DNA of 64,000 bases from contig CATOPL010000001.1 in the NCBI GenBank assembly GCA_951802115.1, positions 248,001 to 312,000 on the forward strand, read 5' to 3'. Positions within the stretch are counted from its first letter, which is position 1; each line of letters starts with the position of its first letter. A program made the position numbers and the translations under genes. The stretch is from an uncultured Lachnospiraceae bacterium. Lineage in GTDB: Bacteria > Bacillota > Clostridia > Lachnospirales > Lachnospiraceae. The notes below the pieces were generated by a model that saw only the letters and a list, made by a program, of their open reading frames with translations, had not been told where the DNA came from and searched no databases. Positions 53,999 through 63,438 of the stretch are shown one piece after another.

Positions 53999-56854
53999 TT
54001 ATGATACAACAGTTTTTTCTTTTTGCAAATACTTTTTCACATAATGTCCTGTATAGGAAGCTGAAACCTCCGCCACTTCTTCCGGGGTGCCCTGAGCTAT
54101 GACCATACCACCGCCGTCGCCGCCTTCCGGTCCCATATCAATGATATAATCAGCCGTCTTGATCACATCCAGATTGTGTTCAATAACAATCACTGTATTT
54201 CCTCCTTCCACCAGGCGGTCAAGGATCTCTGTCAGCTTATGCACATCTGCAAAATGAAGCCCGGTTGTCGGTTCGTCCAGGATATAGACAGTCTTTCCTG
54301 TACTTCTGCGGCTCAGTTCCGTAGCCAGCTTGATCCTCTGTGCTTCTCCGCCGGACAGTGTCGTGGACGGCTGTCCAAGCTTGATGTAAGAAAGCCCCAC
54401 ATCATAAAGTGTCTCAATTTTTCTGCGGATAAACGGTACATGTTCAAAGAACGGCAGCGCCTCCTCCACCGTCATATCCAGTATATCATAAATATTCTTG
54501 CCTTTATATTTTACTTCGAGAGTCTCCCGATTATACCTTTTCCCGTGACAAACTTCACAGGGTACATATACATCCGGCAGAAAATGCATCTCAATCTTCA
54601 GAATCCCGTCTCCGGAGCATGCTTCGCAGCGGCCTCCCTTTACATTGAAGCTGAACCGTCCCTTCTTGTATCCTTTCGCCTTCGCGTCAGAGGTGGAGGC
54701 AAACAGATCTCTGATCATATCAAATACACCCGTGTAAGTGGCCGGATTCGACCTGGGCGTCCGTCCAATCGGAGACTGATCGATACAGATCACCTTATCC
54801 AGCTGATCTGTCCCATCAATAGAACGGTGTTTTCCGGGTATCGTTCTGGCACGGTTCAGCTTTTTCGCCAGACTTTTATAAAGAATCTCATTAACCAGAG
54901 AGCTCTTGCCCGAACCCGAGACTCCTGTCACGCAGGTAAGTACACCCAGCGGGAATTTCACTTCTATATTTCTGAGATTGTTTTCCTTTGCTCCTTTTAC
55001 TGTCAGCCAGCCGGCCGCGGCTCTCCGGGTATCCGGTACGGGAATCCGAATCCGGCCGCTTAAATATGCTCCTGTCACAGACTGCGGATTTTCCATCAGT
55101 TCCTGCGCCGTGCCGGCTGCGACTACCTGTCCGCCGTGTTCTCCGGCTCCTGGTCCGATATCCACCACATAATCTGCCGCCCGCATGGTATCTTCATCGT
55201 GCTCTACCACAATAACCGTATTGCCCAGATCCCGGAGATGACACAATGTGTTTAACAGTTTGTCATTATCTCTCTGATGCAGACCAATGCTCGGCTCATC
55301 CAGAATGTATGCCACGCCAACCAGTCCGGAACCGATCTGCGTTGCCAGCCGGATTCTCTGCGCCTCTCCGCCGGACAGCGTCCCGGTAGCCCGGGTCAGC
55401 GACAGATAATCAAGCCCTACATCCATCAGAAAGTTGATGCGTGCTCTGATCTCTTTTAAAATCTGATCTCCTATCAGAAGCTGCTGCCTGGTCAATGTCA
55501 TTTCTTTTAAAAACGTTTGCAGATCCCGCACGGACTGGTTTGTCACTTCATAAATGTTTTTGTCCGAAACCGTCACCGCCAGCGAACCTGGTTTCAGTCT
55601 CTGCCCTTTGCAGGACCGACACGGCGTAATGCGCATAAACGTCTCATATTCCTGCTTCATAGTATCGGAACCCGTTTCCCGGTAACGGCGTTCGCAGTTT
55701 TTAATCAGTCCTTCAAAAGTTACCGCATAAACTCCTTCTCCTCTCTGCCCTTTATAATGCACCTGCACTTCCCTGCCTCCGGTCCCATGAAGCAGAACAT
55801 TCTGTATATCCTCCGGCAGATTTTCATAGGGAGTTGTCAGATCAAAACAGTATTCTTCAGAAAGAGCCTTCAGAATGCCGTAAGTAAAGCTCGACGGATC
55901 TGTACAGGACTGCCAGCCCATAACCTGGATCGCTCCCTCCGCCAGACTGAGACTTCTGTCCGGTATCATCAGCTCCGCATCAAATTCCATCTTGTAACCC
56001 AGACCAAAACAATCCGGGCAGGCTCCGAAAGGATTGTTAAAAGAAAAACTCCTTGGTTCAATTTCTTCCACGCTGATTCCGCAGTCCGGACAGGCATAGC
56101 TGGAGCTGAACGTCAGAAGTTCACCCCCGATAACTTCCACCACCAACAGTCCTTCCGACAGTCCCAGCACTGTCTCAATGGAATCTGCCAGTCGTTTTTC
56201 GATTCCCGGTTTCACTGCCAGGCGGTCTACAACAATTTCAATTAAATGTTTGATATTTTTTTCCAGTTTGATCTCTTCAGACAGATCGTATATGCTGCCG
56301 TCAATTTTCGCACGTACAAAACCGCTTCTTCTGGCTTTCTCAAGAAGCTTGGCGTGCTCTCCTTTTCGTCCTTTGACCACCGGCGCCAGCAGCTGAATCC
56401 TGGTTTTTTCCGGCAGACACATAATCTGGTCCACCATCTGATCCACTGTCTGCTTTTTAATTTCCCGCCCGCATTTCGGGCAGTGAGGAATACCGATCCT
56501 TGCATAGAGCAGGCGGAAATAATCATAGATTTCAGTGACCGTTCCCACAGTGGAACGGGGATTGCGGTTCGTGGATTTCTGATCGATGGAGATAGCCGGA
56601 GACAGTCCCTCGATGCTTTCCACATCCGGCTTTTCCATCTGGCCCAGAAACTGTCTTGCATAAGAAGACAGCGACTCCATATAGCGCCTTTGCCCCTCGG
56701 CATAAATTGTGTCAAAAGCAAGAGAAGACTTGCCTGATCCGCTCAACCCCGTCATGACAACCAGTTCGTTGCGTGGAATCTCCAGATCAATGTTTTTTAA
56801 ATTATGCTCATTTGCTCCCCTGATCCTGATATATTTTCTTCGTTCTTCTGTCAT
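53999..56854 (-). CDS. uvrA: Excinuclease ABC subunit A
   Basis: Damage-recognition ATPase of nucleotide excision repair, about 951 residues. Two ABC modules: Walker [21 protein letters not shown] and [18 protein letters not shown], signature motifs [15 protein letters not shown] and [15 protein letters not shown], and zinc-finger pairs CPKCG, CPDC/CPDCFG and CEACSGDG. Start at ATG 56854; a TTG directly before it is better spaced from AGGAG and may be used. A LexA box lies at its promoter. uvrB and uvrC are not in the window. Confidence 0.97.
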   Translation of the reverse strand: MTEERRKYIRIRGANEHNLKNIDLEIPRNELVVMTGLSGSGKSSLAFDTIYAEGQRRYMESLSSYARQFLGQMEKPDVESIEGLSPAISIDQKSTNRNPRSTVGTVTEIYDYFRLLYARIGIPHCPKCGREIKKQTVDQMVDQIMCLPEKTRIQLLAPVVKGRKGEHAKLLEKARRSGFVRAKIDGSIYDLSEEIKLEKNIKHLIEIVVDRLAVKPGIEKRLADSIETVLGLSEGLLVVEVIGGELLTFSSSYACPDCGISVEEIEPRSFSFNNPFGACPDCFGLGYKMEFDAELMIPDRSLSLAEGAIQVMGWQSCTDPSSFTYGILKALSEEYCFDLTTPYENLPEDIQNVLLHGTGGREVQVHYKGQRGEGVYAVTFEGLIKNCERRYRETGSDTMKQEYETFMRITPCRSCKGQRLKPGSLAVTVSDKNIYEVTNQSVRDLQTFLKEMTLTRQQLLIGDQILKEIRARINFLMDVGLDYLSLTRATGTLSGGEAQRIRLATQIGSGLVGVAYILDEPSIGLHQRDNDKLLNTLCHLRDLGNTVIVVEHDEDTMRAADYVVDIGPGAGEHGGQVVAAGTAQELMENPQSVTGAYLSGRIRIPVPDTRRAAAGWLTVKGAKENNLRNIEVKFPLGVLTCVTGVSGSGKSSLVNEILYKSLAKKLNRARTIPGKHRSIDGTDQLDKVICIDQSPIGRTPRSNPATYTGVFDMIRDLFASTSDAKAKGYKKGRFSFNVKGGRCEACSGDGILKIEMHFLPDVYVPCEVCHGKRYNRETLEVKYKGKNIYDILDMTVEEALPFFEHVPFIRRKIETLYDVGLSYIKLGQPSTTLSGGEAQRIKLATELSRRSTGKTVYILDEPTTGLHFADVHKLTEILDRLVEGGNTVIVIEHNLDVIKTADYIIDMGPEGGDGGGMVIAQGTPEEVAEVSASYTGHYVKKYLQKEKTVVS

Positions 56855-56965
56855 CAATCGTTCACTCCTGCATTCTGTTTTATTCCCGCGGGCAATAGGC
56901 CGGCGGCTGTGAAACTGTCACCGGACAAGCGCCCATAGTCCTGTATGATTACCCAATCCGGTCAC

Positions 56966-57015
56966 ATTATAGCACAGATAGACAAAAAAACGCAACAGAA
57001 AGTGAACATTCGTTC
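56966..57015 (-). promoter_or_regulatory. uvrA promoter with LexA box
   Basis: A perfect GAAC-N4-GTTC box (57004-57015; minus strand GAACGAATGTTC) lies 8 bp upstream of a -35-like TTGCGT (56990-56995). An 18-bp spacer separates that from TATAAT (56966-56971). It predicts a leader of about 105 nt. Confidence 0.75.
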
Positions 57016-57096
57016 CCCCTCTGCTGCTTCTGCTCAATATGCGGAATTCCTCAAGGTTGTCAAACCGGTCGGAGAATCACTTTGAGCTCTGTTTTA

Positions 57097-58947
57097 CTAT
57101 CGTATTTCGATCGGAAGCAGTGACTGCACGGAGATTTCGATCTCCACCACTGCTCCTCCCTGACTGTATTGTTTCATTTTTCCATTCATTTCATCCACAA
57201 TCACAGATTCGATTACCATCATCCCAATACCTGTATTCTGTGAGTTCTGACAGGTCTTATTCATAAACCCTTTCCCGTTATCTCTGTATTGAATTCTGAC
57301 AAACCGGTCCTCCAATGCCCTGCTGACCTGAATCCTGATCTCCAGATTTCTTTTATGCTCATTATGCTTGATGCTGTTGTTGATCAGTTCATTAATAACC
57401 ATCGCAATCGATATCACTTTTGAATACGGGATCAAAATTTCATCAAGTGTCAGATAAAGTTTCGCACGGCTCTGATAAAAATCATTGATTTTATGAATGA
57501 TACGGGAAAGACTGTAAATGCCTGTATTTCCGGCAGGATTTGTCAAAAGCTTGTGAATTCCCGCAATACAGCTGATCCTGCTGATATTACTGGAAAAGAT
57601 CGCATCAATTTCTTTCATGGTTTCTTCATCCAGATCCTTGTTGCAGATAACCAGCTTTTCCATTTCCAGAAGACTTACAATAATCTGCAGATTATTCATA
57701 ATCCTGTGATGCCCTTCCTGCAGAAGAAGCGAATTTTCCCGCTGCTGCATCCTTTCCATAGACAGCACCATTTCATCCGCAATCCACCTGGTCATTATGG
57801 TAATATACTCCATATCCGCATCTGCCTTCTGAAAATCAATCTGCAGTACCAAAAGATTATCATCTCCTACCTGCACTGCATAACACGCAGACAGTTCATG
57901 ATCTGCATATCCGTCAAAATACCTGTTAAAGTCAGGATCGCTCTTTTTAAAAAAAGACACCGCATCCTTCTGGCTGTCCGCACACTTCAGAAGCATCTTC
58001 TTGTTCAGCAACGTAATCCGTTCTCTTTCTTCCGCCTCCATACCGCTGACTGCCACAACATCCGTCACCGTTTTCTGCGCTGCGCTGACCAGAACCGCCG
58101 CCACCGCTTTGGCCTGTAACTCCATTTTTAAATATTCAGAAAACATTCCGACCGCTTTTTTATAGTTGTGATTGCTGGATACCATTTTGACGCTGTGTTT
58201 TATGTTCTGCAAAGCAATCAGCCCTTTTTTGAATCTCCGGTTGTCCAAAAGACTCTGATGCGAACTCACACACAGATCATATATCCGCCCCGGATCGTTG
58301 CTGACTTCCTGTGCCGTGAACGTTTTTATATAATTTCCTTCAAGCACCACGCTGACATCGCTGTTTAAACGAACTGCCTCTTCCCATTGATTTGTCAAAT
58401 ACACCACCGTGGTTCCCTGCTCATTCAAGATCTGCAGAACCTCTACAAGTTTATAGAACAACGGCGCAGACAGAATGCTGTTTAATTCTCTGATCACAAG
58501 CAGCTTTGGCCTCTGATATACCGCTCTTAAGATTTCCACAACCTTACACTGTTCCACCGTCAGTTCCCTGACGGAAGCATCCAGATCAATTTCAAATTTG
58601 GTCTCCTGCAGAAGGCTTCTGAACATTTTTTTTCTTTTCCCGCGTGTCGCTTTATGACGACATGAATCTGTAAAAATATTTTCCCCGACATTCATATTGG
58701 GAAACACATTGTTGGCGGCCGTAATAAAACAACAGTACCGACGTACAAATTTTTTGTCAAGCTTCACTCCGTCATATTCGATGGTCCCTTCTGTCAGACG
58801 TCTTTTCTGCATAAACACTTCTGTCAATTCATCAAAAAATGTGCTGTTCGTGCATAGTATGACTCTTCTTGTACAGGCGTCCTGCTCAAACTGAAAATGA
58901 CGGATGATATCTCCAGATTCACTCGAAATTTTATTGATCGTAAACAC
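57097..58947 (-). CDS. Soluble histidine kinase with pseudo-ABC (RbsA-like) N-terminus
   Basis: Protein of 616 residues, no membrane segment. Residues 1-225 align with a sugar-importer ATPase (RbsA type): NVFPNMNVGENIF, ELTVEQCKVVEIL (signature-like), LLVIRELNSILS (Walker B-like), VVYLTNQWEEAV. All catalytic points are degenerate: no Walker A glycines/lysine, no Q-loop Gln, Asp of Walker B is Arg, H-loop His is Asn. Residues about 260-395 look like a GAF-type module. A HisKA_2 phospho-acceptor region (EGHHRIMNNLQIIVSLLEME, His413/414) and a HATPase domain follow (NELINNSIKH, RDNGKGF, TGIGM). The start is GTG at 58947 after AGGACC. It is 9 bases after the ANTAR regulator gene, its evident partner. 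Its likely input is the state of a sugar ABC transporter (inference). Confidence 0.85.
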   Translation of the reverse strand: MFTINKISSESGDIIRHFQFEQDACTRRVILCTNSTFFDELTEVFMQKRRLTEGTIEYDGVKLDKKFVRRYCCFITAANNVFPNMNVGENIFTDSCRHKATRGKRKKMFRSLLQETKFEIDLDASVRELTVEQCKVVEILRAVYQRPKLLVIRELNSILSAPLFYKLVEVLQILNEQGTTVVYLTNQWEEAVRLNSDVSVVLEGNYIKTFTAQEVSNDPGRIYDLCVSSHQSLLDNRRFKKGLIALQNIKHSVKMVSSNHNYKKAVGMFSEYLKMELQAKAVAAVLVSAAQKTVTDVVAVSGMEAEERERITLLNKKMLLKCADSQKDAVSFFKKSDPDFNRYFDGYADHELSACYAVQVGDDNLLVLQIDFQKADADMEYITIMTRWIADEMVLSMERMQQRENSLLLQEGHHRIMNNLQIIVSLLEMEKLVICNKDLDEETMKEIDAIFSSNISRISCIAGIHKLLTNPAGNTGIYSLSRIIHKINDFYQSRAKLYLTLDEILIPYSKVISIAMVINELINNSIKHNEHKRNLEIRIQVSRALEDRFVRIQYRDNGKGFMNKTCQNSQNTGIGMMVIESVIVDEMNGKMKQYSQGGAVVEIEISVQSLLPIEIR

Positions 58948-58956
58948 GCTTTGGTC

Positions 58957-59541
58957 CTACCCTCCAAATTTATTGTTCGCACTGATAATTTCCTGTGCAA
59001 CAATCTCTATTTTTTCTCTCCTTTTTTTAGCCATATTCTGCAGCCGTTTCATCGCCTCGCTTTCCTTTACTCCAAATTCGTCCATCAAAATTCCCTTTGC
59101 ACGCTCGATATCCTTCCTGTTTTTAAGAGCCATTTCGCTCTTTTCTGCTCTCTGGCATTCCTCGATATAAGCCTCCGCCCGGCTCCATGCAATGTTGATC
59201 CCTGCCGCAAGAGCCTCTCTTGTAACCGGCTTCATCATATAACCGAATACACACTGACAGTTTGCCTTCACAATCAGATCGTCATCAAAATATCCAGTAA
59301 TCACAATAGTAGGAATCATTTTTTCCAGACAGGCCTCTCTGACGACAGTCAAACCGTCTTTGCCAGGAATATTGATATCAACCAGTACCATATCCGGGAC
59401 TGTTTTCCTGATTCTGTCCACAGCAGACAATCCCTCGACTGCTTTTCCCGCCACCTCGTTCCCCATTGCCTCAATAAACAAACAAATGCTCCGAAGAATA
59501 ATGGCTTCATCTTCAACAACGAAAATTCTCAGCTTTTTCAT
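58957..59541 (-). CDS. ANTAR-domain response regulator (antiterminator)
   Basis: Regulator of 194 residues. The receiver domain (1-120) has VVEDEA, phospho-acceptor Asp in MVLVDINIPGKDG, Thr in VITGYF and Lys in MMKPVT. A short coiled segment leads to an ANTAR RNA-binding domain (NRKDIERAKGILMDEFG, SEAMKRLQNMAKKRREKI). Such proteins (EutV, AmiR, NasR) bind paired hairpins in nascent RNA and prevent termination. The start follows AGGAGGATTTTC. Probable partner: the HisKA_2 kinase encoded next. Target hairpins are probably in the operon leader, outside the window. Confidence 0.94.
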   Translation of the reverse strand: MKKLRIFVVEDEAIILRSICLFIEAMGNEVAGKAVEGLSAVDRIRKTVPDMVLVDINIPGKDGLTVVREACLEKMIPTIVITGYFDDDLIVKANCQCVFGYMMKPVTREALAAGINIAWSRAEAYIEECQRAEKSEMALKNRKDIERAKGILMDEFGVKESEAMKRLQNMAKKRREKIEIVAQEIISANNKFGG

Positions 59542-59569
59542 GAAAATCCTCCTGGCCTCTGTCTACCCT

Positions 59570-59606
59570 GTAAACTATTATACCACATCTTCGCTTGATA
59601 GTTTAC
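59570..59606 (-). promoter_or_regulatory. Internal promoter and inverted repeat before the two-component pair
   Basis: Minus strand TGGTATAAT is an extended -10 (TATAAT) about 35 nt upstream of the regulator start. It is flanked by perfect 9-base inverted arms GTAAACTAT (59598-59606) and ATAGTTTAC (59570-59578), the first overlapping the stop codon of the upstream isomerase gene. No convincing -35 box. Confidence 0.5.
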
Positions 59607-60394
59607 TGCTTCTTTTCCCATATCGGCAAAACGCTGCGTATCATTGAGTCGAAGCGTGACGCTTCCCAGGCGCTTCTTCCAATAAACAGGCCATCAATAT
59701 TTTTCATTCTGATCAGCTCCGGCGCGTTATCAGGATTCACGCTGCCTCCATAAAGAATCGGAATCCGGTCTCCGTTTTCTTTACCGAACAGCTCTGTCAG
59801 ACACGCGCGGATCACCCCATGCTTTTCCTGAGCATATTCCTTTGATGCCGGCACTCCGTCAACGCCGATCGCCCACACAGGTTCGTAGGCGATCCACAGC
59901 CTTTTGCTCTTCTCCCCGGACACGCCCCGCAGACCAAGCTTTAACTGGCTGCGAAGTATTTCATCAGAAATCCCTGTTTCTTTTTCCTTCCTGGTCTCAC
60001 CGATACAAAGCAACGGCGTAAACCCATGGAGAAGCGCACAGAGCACCTTCCTGTTTTCCATATCGTCTGTCTCACCGAGAACATGACGGCGCTCTGAATG
60101 ACCAATCATTACGATCTCTGCGCCCACTTCTTTCAGCATCAGAGGTGAAATCTCACCGCTGAACTGTCCTTCCTCTTCCCAACCCATATTCTGCGCACCC
60201 AAACGGATCCGACCTGAAGCAACGCACTTTTTTGCTTCCTGCAGCGTTGTAAATGAAGGAAGCACAAATAATTCCAGATTCTCTCTGCCGATATCTTTTG
60301 TGTGCCTGTCCAATTCTGTCAGAAAGGTTCTCGTATCTGCGATTGTCTTGTACATTTTGGTATTCGTTCCAAGATACAGTTTTTTCAGCTTCAT
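59603..60394 (-). CDS. Triosephosphate-isomerase-like tetrulose-phosphate isomerase (EryH type)
   Basis: TIM-barrel protein of 263 residues. Catalytic parts are present: the N-terminal lysine in LGTNTKMYKT, MIGHSERRHVLGE, AYEPVWAIGVDG and LYGGSVNP. GTNTKMYKT (not GNWKMN), GAQNMGWEEEGQFSGEISP and the ending IDGLFIGRSAW resemble EryH (L-erythrulose-1-phosphate isomerase) more than glycolytic TpiA. It is next to an EryI-like RpiB, the same pair as in erythritol catabolism. The subfamily call is by remembered motif resemblance. Confidence 0.85.
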   Translation of the reverse strand: MKLKKLYLGTNTKMYKTIADTRTFLTELDRHTKDIGRENLELFVLPSFTTLQEAKKCVASGRIRLGAQNMGWEEEGQFSGEISPLMLKEVGAEIVMIGHSERRHVLGETDDMENRKVLCALLHGFTPLLCIGETRKEKETGISDEILRSQLKLGLRGVSGEKSKRLWIAYEPVWAIGVDGVPASKEYAQEKHGVIRACLTELFGKENGDRIPILYGGSVNPDNAPELIRMKNIDGLFIGRSAWEASRFDSMIRSVLPIWEKKQ

Positions 60395-60411
60395 AAATAG
60401 TTTCCTTCCTT

Positions 60412-60849
60412 TCAGCGGGCCAGATCATACTCATGATAGCGGGCGAATTTGGGAGCAGAAGAGGACTCGGGATCAAAAGTACACGCCAACCATACTTTCA
60501 ATAATTCTTCTGCCAGCTTTTCCCCGATCGTAAATGCTCCTATACAGGCAATATTGGCATTATTGCTAAGCGCTGCGCGCTGTGCAGAATAAACATCTGT
60601 CAGCAGTGCGGCATATGCGCCTTTTACTTTATTTGCCGCAATGCTCATGCCCAGGCCTGTTCCGCAGACGAGTACGCCGCGGTCTCCCTTTCCCGCCGCA
60701 ACCGCCTCCGATACTTTAATCGCAACATTTGCATAAACCGGATCGCTGCTTCCCATGTCAATCACTTCATGTCCAAGAGTTTCAACTGCCTTTATCAGCT
60801 TATATTTTAATTCATCCGCATTGGGATCGCACCCAAAAAGTAATTTCAT
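60412..60849 (-). CDS. RpiB/LacAB-type sugar-phosphate isomerase (EryI-like)
   Basis: Isomerase of 145 residues. RpiB-fold motifs: VLVCGTGLGMSIAANKVKG (active-site Cys and phosphate loop) and SAQRAALSNNANIACIGAF. Asp-Pro at the N-terminal CDPNAD replaces the RpiB CDHAG pattern; VYANVAIKVSEAV and TFDPESSSA are like EryI/DerI, which convert D-erythrulose-4-phosphate to erythrose-4-phosphate. It is 17 bases upstream of the EryH-like gene; the ribosome site is TGGAGG. Confidence 0.87.
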   Translation of the reverse strand: MKLLFGCDPNADELKYKLIKAVETLGHEVIDMGSSDPVYANVAIKVSEAVAAGKGDRGVLVCGTGLGMSIAANKVKGAYAALLTDVYSAQRAALSNNANIACIGAFTIGEKLAEELLKVWLACTFDPESSSAPKFARYHEYDLAR

Positions 60850-60929
60850 AAAACCTCCATTTCTCTGTCAGAAAGCAGTTCACAAACACACTTTAACCTG
60901 ACAGTACAAACAATAAAATTCTTCCCGTC

Positions 60930-62168
60930 TCAATGTTTCCTTTTTTTATCTTCCAACAGAATATTCGCCAAAACCATCGCCAGCGCATACAGCATGGCAA
61001 GCATCATGATTACACTCTGATAACTGCCGGTGGAATCATAGATAAATCCAAAAACAGTACCGGCTGTTCCTGCTATGATCCCTCCCAGCAAAACAACATT
61101 TGCATTGATTCTCTCGTAATCCTCTGAATCCCCAAATACCTCGTAACACATGGCAGTTGTTTCAATCAGCCCGCATTTCAGAGCAATACCAAACAAAAAT
61201 CCAAGCATATAAATCATTTCCAGCGGCGGATGTTCTATAAATCTCAGGCAAAGCGATGCCGCAATCCCTATACCGGTACACAGAAACGTCGAATTTCTGA
61301 CCCCGATTTTTTCATTCAAAAAGCTCAGTCCAACTCTTGACACAAGACCTCCGAAATGACACACTGAGGCAAATACTGCTCCCAGCGCAGCTGAAAGTCC
61401 CAGGGTTTTTCCATAATTTCCCAGATGATTCTGCATTCCCACACAATACTGAATGGCAATCAGATAAAGTACTGCCAGATAAAACTTCTTCGCACGCCAT
61501 GCTGATTTCACAGTAAGGTCGCAACCGCCGGCTGCATGTTTTTTCTCTGCTGCAGTCCATCCGCAGCCAGTGTTTTCATAAGGCTGCAGACCGATTGATT
61601 CAGGCCCTTCTTTCATAATTAGCACCGTACCGACAGCTCCGGCTGCAAGGACATACACTGCCAGACATCTGTATGCCGCACGCCACCCTGCAGAATATGT
61701 AATCGCGCCTGCCATGGGAGTAAACAGCACTCCCCCCAGCATGGAAGCTGTAATAAATATCCCCAAAACAAATTCTCCTTTGTCCCGGAACCATCTTTTT
61801 ACGATAACCGTAGGAAGTACATAGATAAAACATGCTACTCCAAAACTCTCCATAAATCCTGCCCCGATCATCATATAAATATTCTCCGACAGAGAATACA
61901 GCAGCAGCCCGCACGCCTGGATAAGTAGAAATATGCAAAGCAGCTTCCTGACTGAATATTTTTGAAAAAGTCCTGCGCAAAGAGGCGTGACGAACATCGC
62001 TGCAAACGGCCCGATAGAATACATAAAGGAAACTGTTGTAACACTTACTCCCAGGCTCTCCGCTACCGGCAGTAAAAATACGCTGGGCACCGTTAACTGC
62101 GCTCCTATTCCAACTGTCATCAGACACGAAAAAAACGCAACGATCCACGCATAATGTATTCTCTTCAA
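60930..62168 (-). CDS. MFS transporter
   Basis: Major facilitator of 412 residues with 12 hydrophobic segments in the classical 6+6 layout. The start codon is TTG (62168), supported by AAGGAACCGGAT. The N-terminus HYAWIVAFFSCLMTVGIG is like oxalate/formate antiporter-type MFS members. It probably takes up or exchanges the substrate or an acid product of this operon; specificity is not visible. Confidence 0.88.
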   Translation of the reverse strand: MKRIHYAWIVAFFSCLMTVGIGAQLTVPSVFLLPVAESLGVSVTTVSFMYSIGPFAAMFVTPLCAGLFQKYSVRKLLCIFLLIQACGLLLYSLSENIYMMIGAGFMESFGVACFIYVLPTVIVKRWFRDKGEFVLGIFITASMLGGVLFTPMAGAITYSAGWRAAYRCLAVYVLAAGAVGTVLIMKEGPESIGLQPYENTGCGWTAAEKKHAAGGCDLTVKSAWRAKKFYLAVLYLIAIQYCVGMQNHLGNYGKTLGLSAALGAVFASVCHFGGLVSRVGLSFLNEKIGVRNSTFLCTGIGIAASLCLRFIEHPPLEMIYMLGFLFGIALKCGLIETTAMCYEVFGDSEDYERINANVVLLGGIIAGTAGTVFGFIYDSTGSYQSVIMMLAMLYALAMVLANILLEDKKRKH

Positions 62169-62220
62169 ATCCGGTTCCTTCTTTCCGTAAATTTATAATC
62201 TCCCCTTCAATCCGCCCGAG

Positions 62221-62255
62221 CATCAAAAGGAGCTGCATTTTCCGACAGCCCCTTT
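62221..62255 (-). terminator. Hairpin attenuator between dehydrogenase and MFS genes
   Basis: Minus strand AAAGGGGCTG / CAGCTCCTTT is a 10-bp stem with one wobble and a roughly 10-base loop, followed by TTTTGATG. It lies inside the operon and could be a partial terminator lowering MFS expression or a site of antitermination. Confidence 0.6.
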
Positions 62256-62270
62256 CCATCCGTTTCCGAT

Positions 62271-63407
62271 TCAGATTTTAACCCAGGCTCTCTTTTTTTT
62301 GGATTCTCTTACTGCATCGCATACTTTGATGACTTCCAGTGCATCACAGAAATCCGGTGTATACTTGGTGCCGTTTACACATGCATTAACTGCCTCGTAA
62401 GCCTGGAACGACATGCAGTCCACCACACCAACGCCAAATCCCGCCAGAGGCGGAACTGCTTGTCCATAAGGATGAGCCGGTCCCATCAGAATCGATTTTG
62501 TTCCGTCTGTCTCCGGATCTTTGGTATTCAAAGCCAGCTGGAATACAGACGGATTTGCTCCGGACCAGCGCACCATACCTTTGGTTCCGCAAACTTCAAA
62601 GGAGATATCCTCGCCGGCTCCGGCATATGCACTGGACTGATACAACGTCGCGGTGACGCCGGATTTCATCCTGGCAATGATCATGGACATATCTTCCGCA
62701 TCCCGTTCATGCCGGACCGGTTCCCCGCCGTCTTTGGAAGCCTCAAAAGCTTCATTCCAGAATACTTCCGTTGTTCCGACTACTTCGTCATACTGATCAT
62801 CCAGAATAAACCTGCACATGTCGACAATATGACTGCAGGAATCCGCGAATCCGCCGCCGGTCAGGATATTGCTTCTGAAAGTATAATATTTTGCAAATTC
62901 ATCGCCGCCTCCCTGAAGATATCTTCCATTGTAGGTCAGTGGAGTTCCGATCACTCCGTCTTTGATCAGTTTTCTGGCAAAATTCACGGCCGGCCAGCGC
63001 CTCTTGTTGAAAGCCACCGCAGAACGTCCATGATATTCTTTTGTGGCTGCAACCAGTTTTTCACAGTCTTCCACGGTTGTGGTCAGCGGTTTTTCAGACA
63101 TTACAAATTTTCCCGCTTTCATGGCTTCAATGGCAATCTCCGAATGCAGATTGGGCGGCACACAGATATCAACGATATCAATATCATCTCTTGCGATTAC
63201 TTCTTTCCAGTCTGTACACCACTCTTCATATCCCCACTGTTCCGCGTTTTTCCGGACCGCCGTTTCATTGATGTCACAGATCAGTTTTTTTACGGGAACC
63301 GCCGCGATATCCGGAAAAATCACCGGCGCCAGCGAGTACGCTTTAGAATGCTCGCTGCCCATAAAACCCACACCAATCAAAGCTACATTAACTGTTTTTC
63401 TGCCCAT
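62271..63407 (-). CDS. Gfo/Idh/MocA family oxidoreductase
   Basis: NAD(P)-dependent sugar or polyol dehydrogenase of 378 residues. Rossmann motif VALIGVGFMGSEHSKAY at the N-terminus, the conserved MSEKPLTTT (EKP) near residue 100 and GGGFADSCSHIVDMCRFI with the catalytic histidine. The operon context (sugar-binding protein, EryH- and EryI-like isomerases) points to oxidation of a polyol or sugar entering the pathway. The exact substrate is unknown. Confidence 0.92.
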   Translation of the reverse strand: MGRKTVNVALIGVGFMGSEHSKAYSLAPVIFPDIAAVPVKKLICDINETAVRKNAEQWGYEEWCTDWKEVIARDDIDIVDICVPPNLHSEIAIEAMKAGKFVMSEKPLTTTVEDCEKLVAATKEYHGRSAVAFNKRRWPAVNFARKLIKDGVIGTPLTYNGRYLQGGGDEFAKYYTFRSNILTGGGFADSCSHIVDMCRFILDDQYDEVVGTTEVFWNEAFEASKDGGEPVRHERDAEDMSMIIARMKSGVTATLYQSSAYAGAGEDISFEVCGTKGMVRWSGANPSVFQLALNTKDPETDGTKSILMGPAHPYGQAVPPLAGFGVGVVDCMSFQAYEAVNACVNGTKYTPDFCDALEVIKVCDAVRESKKKRAWVKI

Positions 63408-63438
63408 TTTATTTCACTCCTTTAACATTAGATTTCTG

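Noticed and set aside
60850-60929. CTGTCAG/CTGACAG inverted repeat between the MFS and RpiB genes as an ANTAR target or terminator
   Set aside because: The loop is 26 bases, no T-tract follows and no hexaloop pattern is visible.
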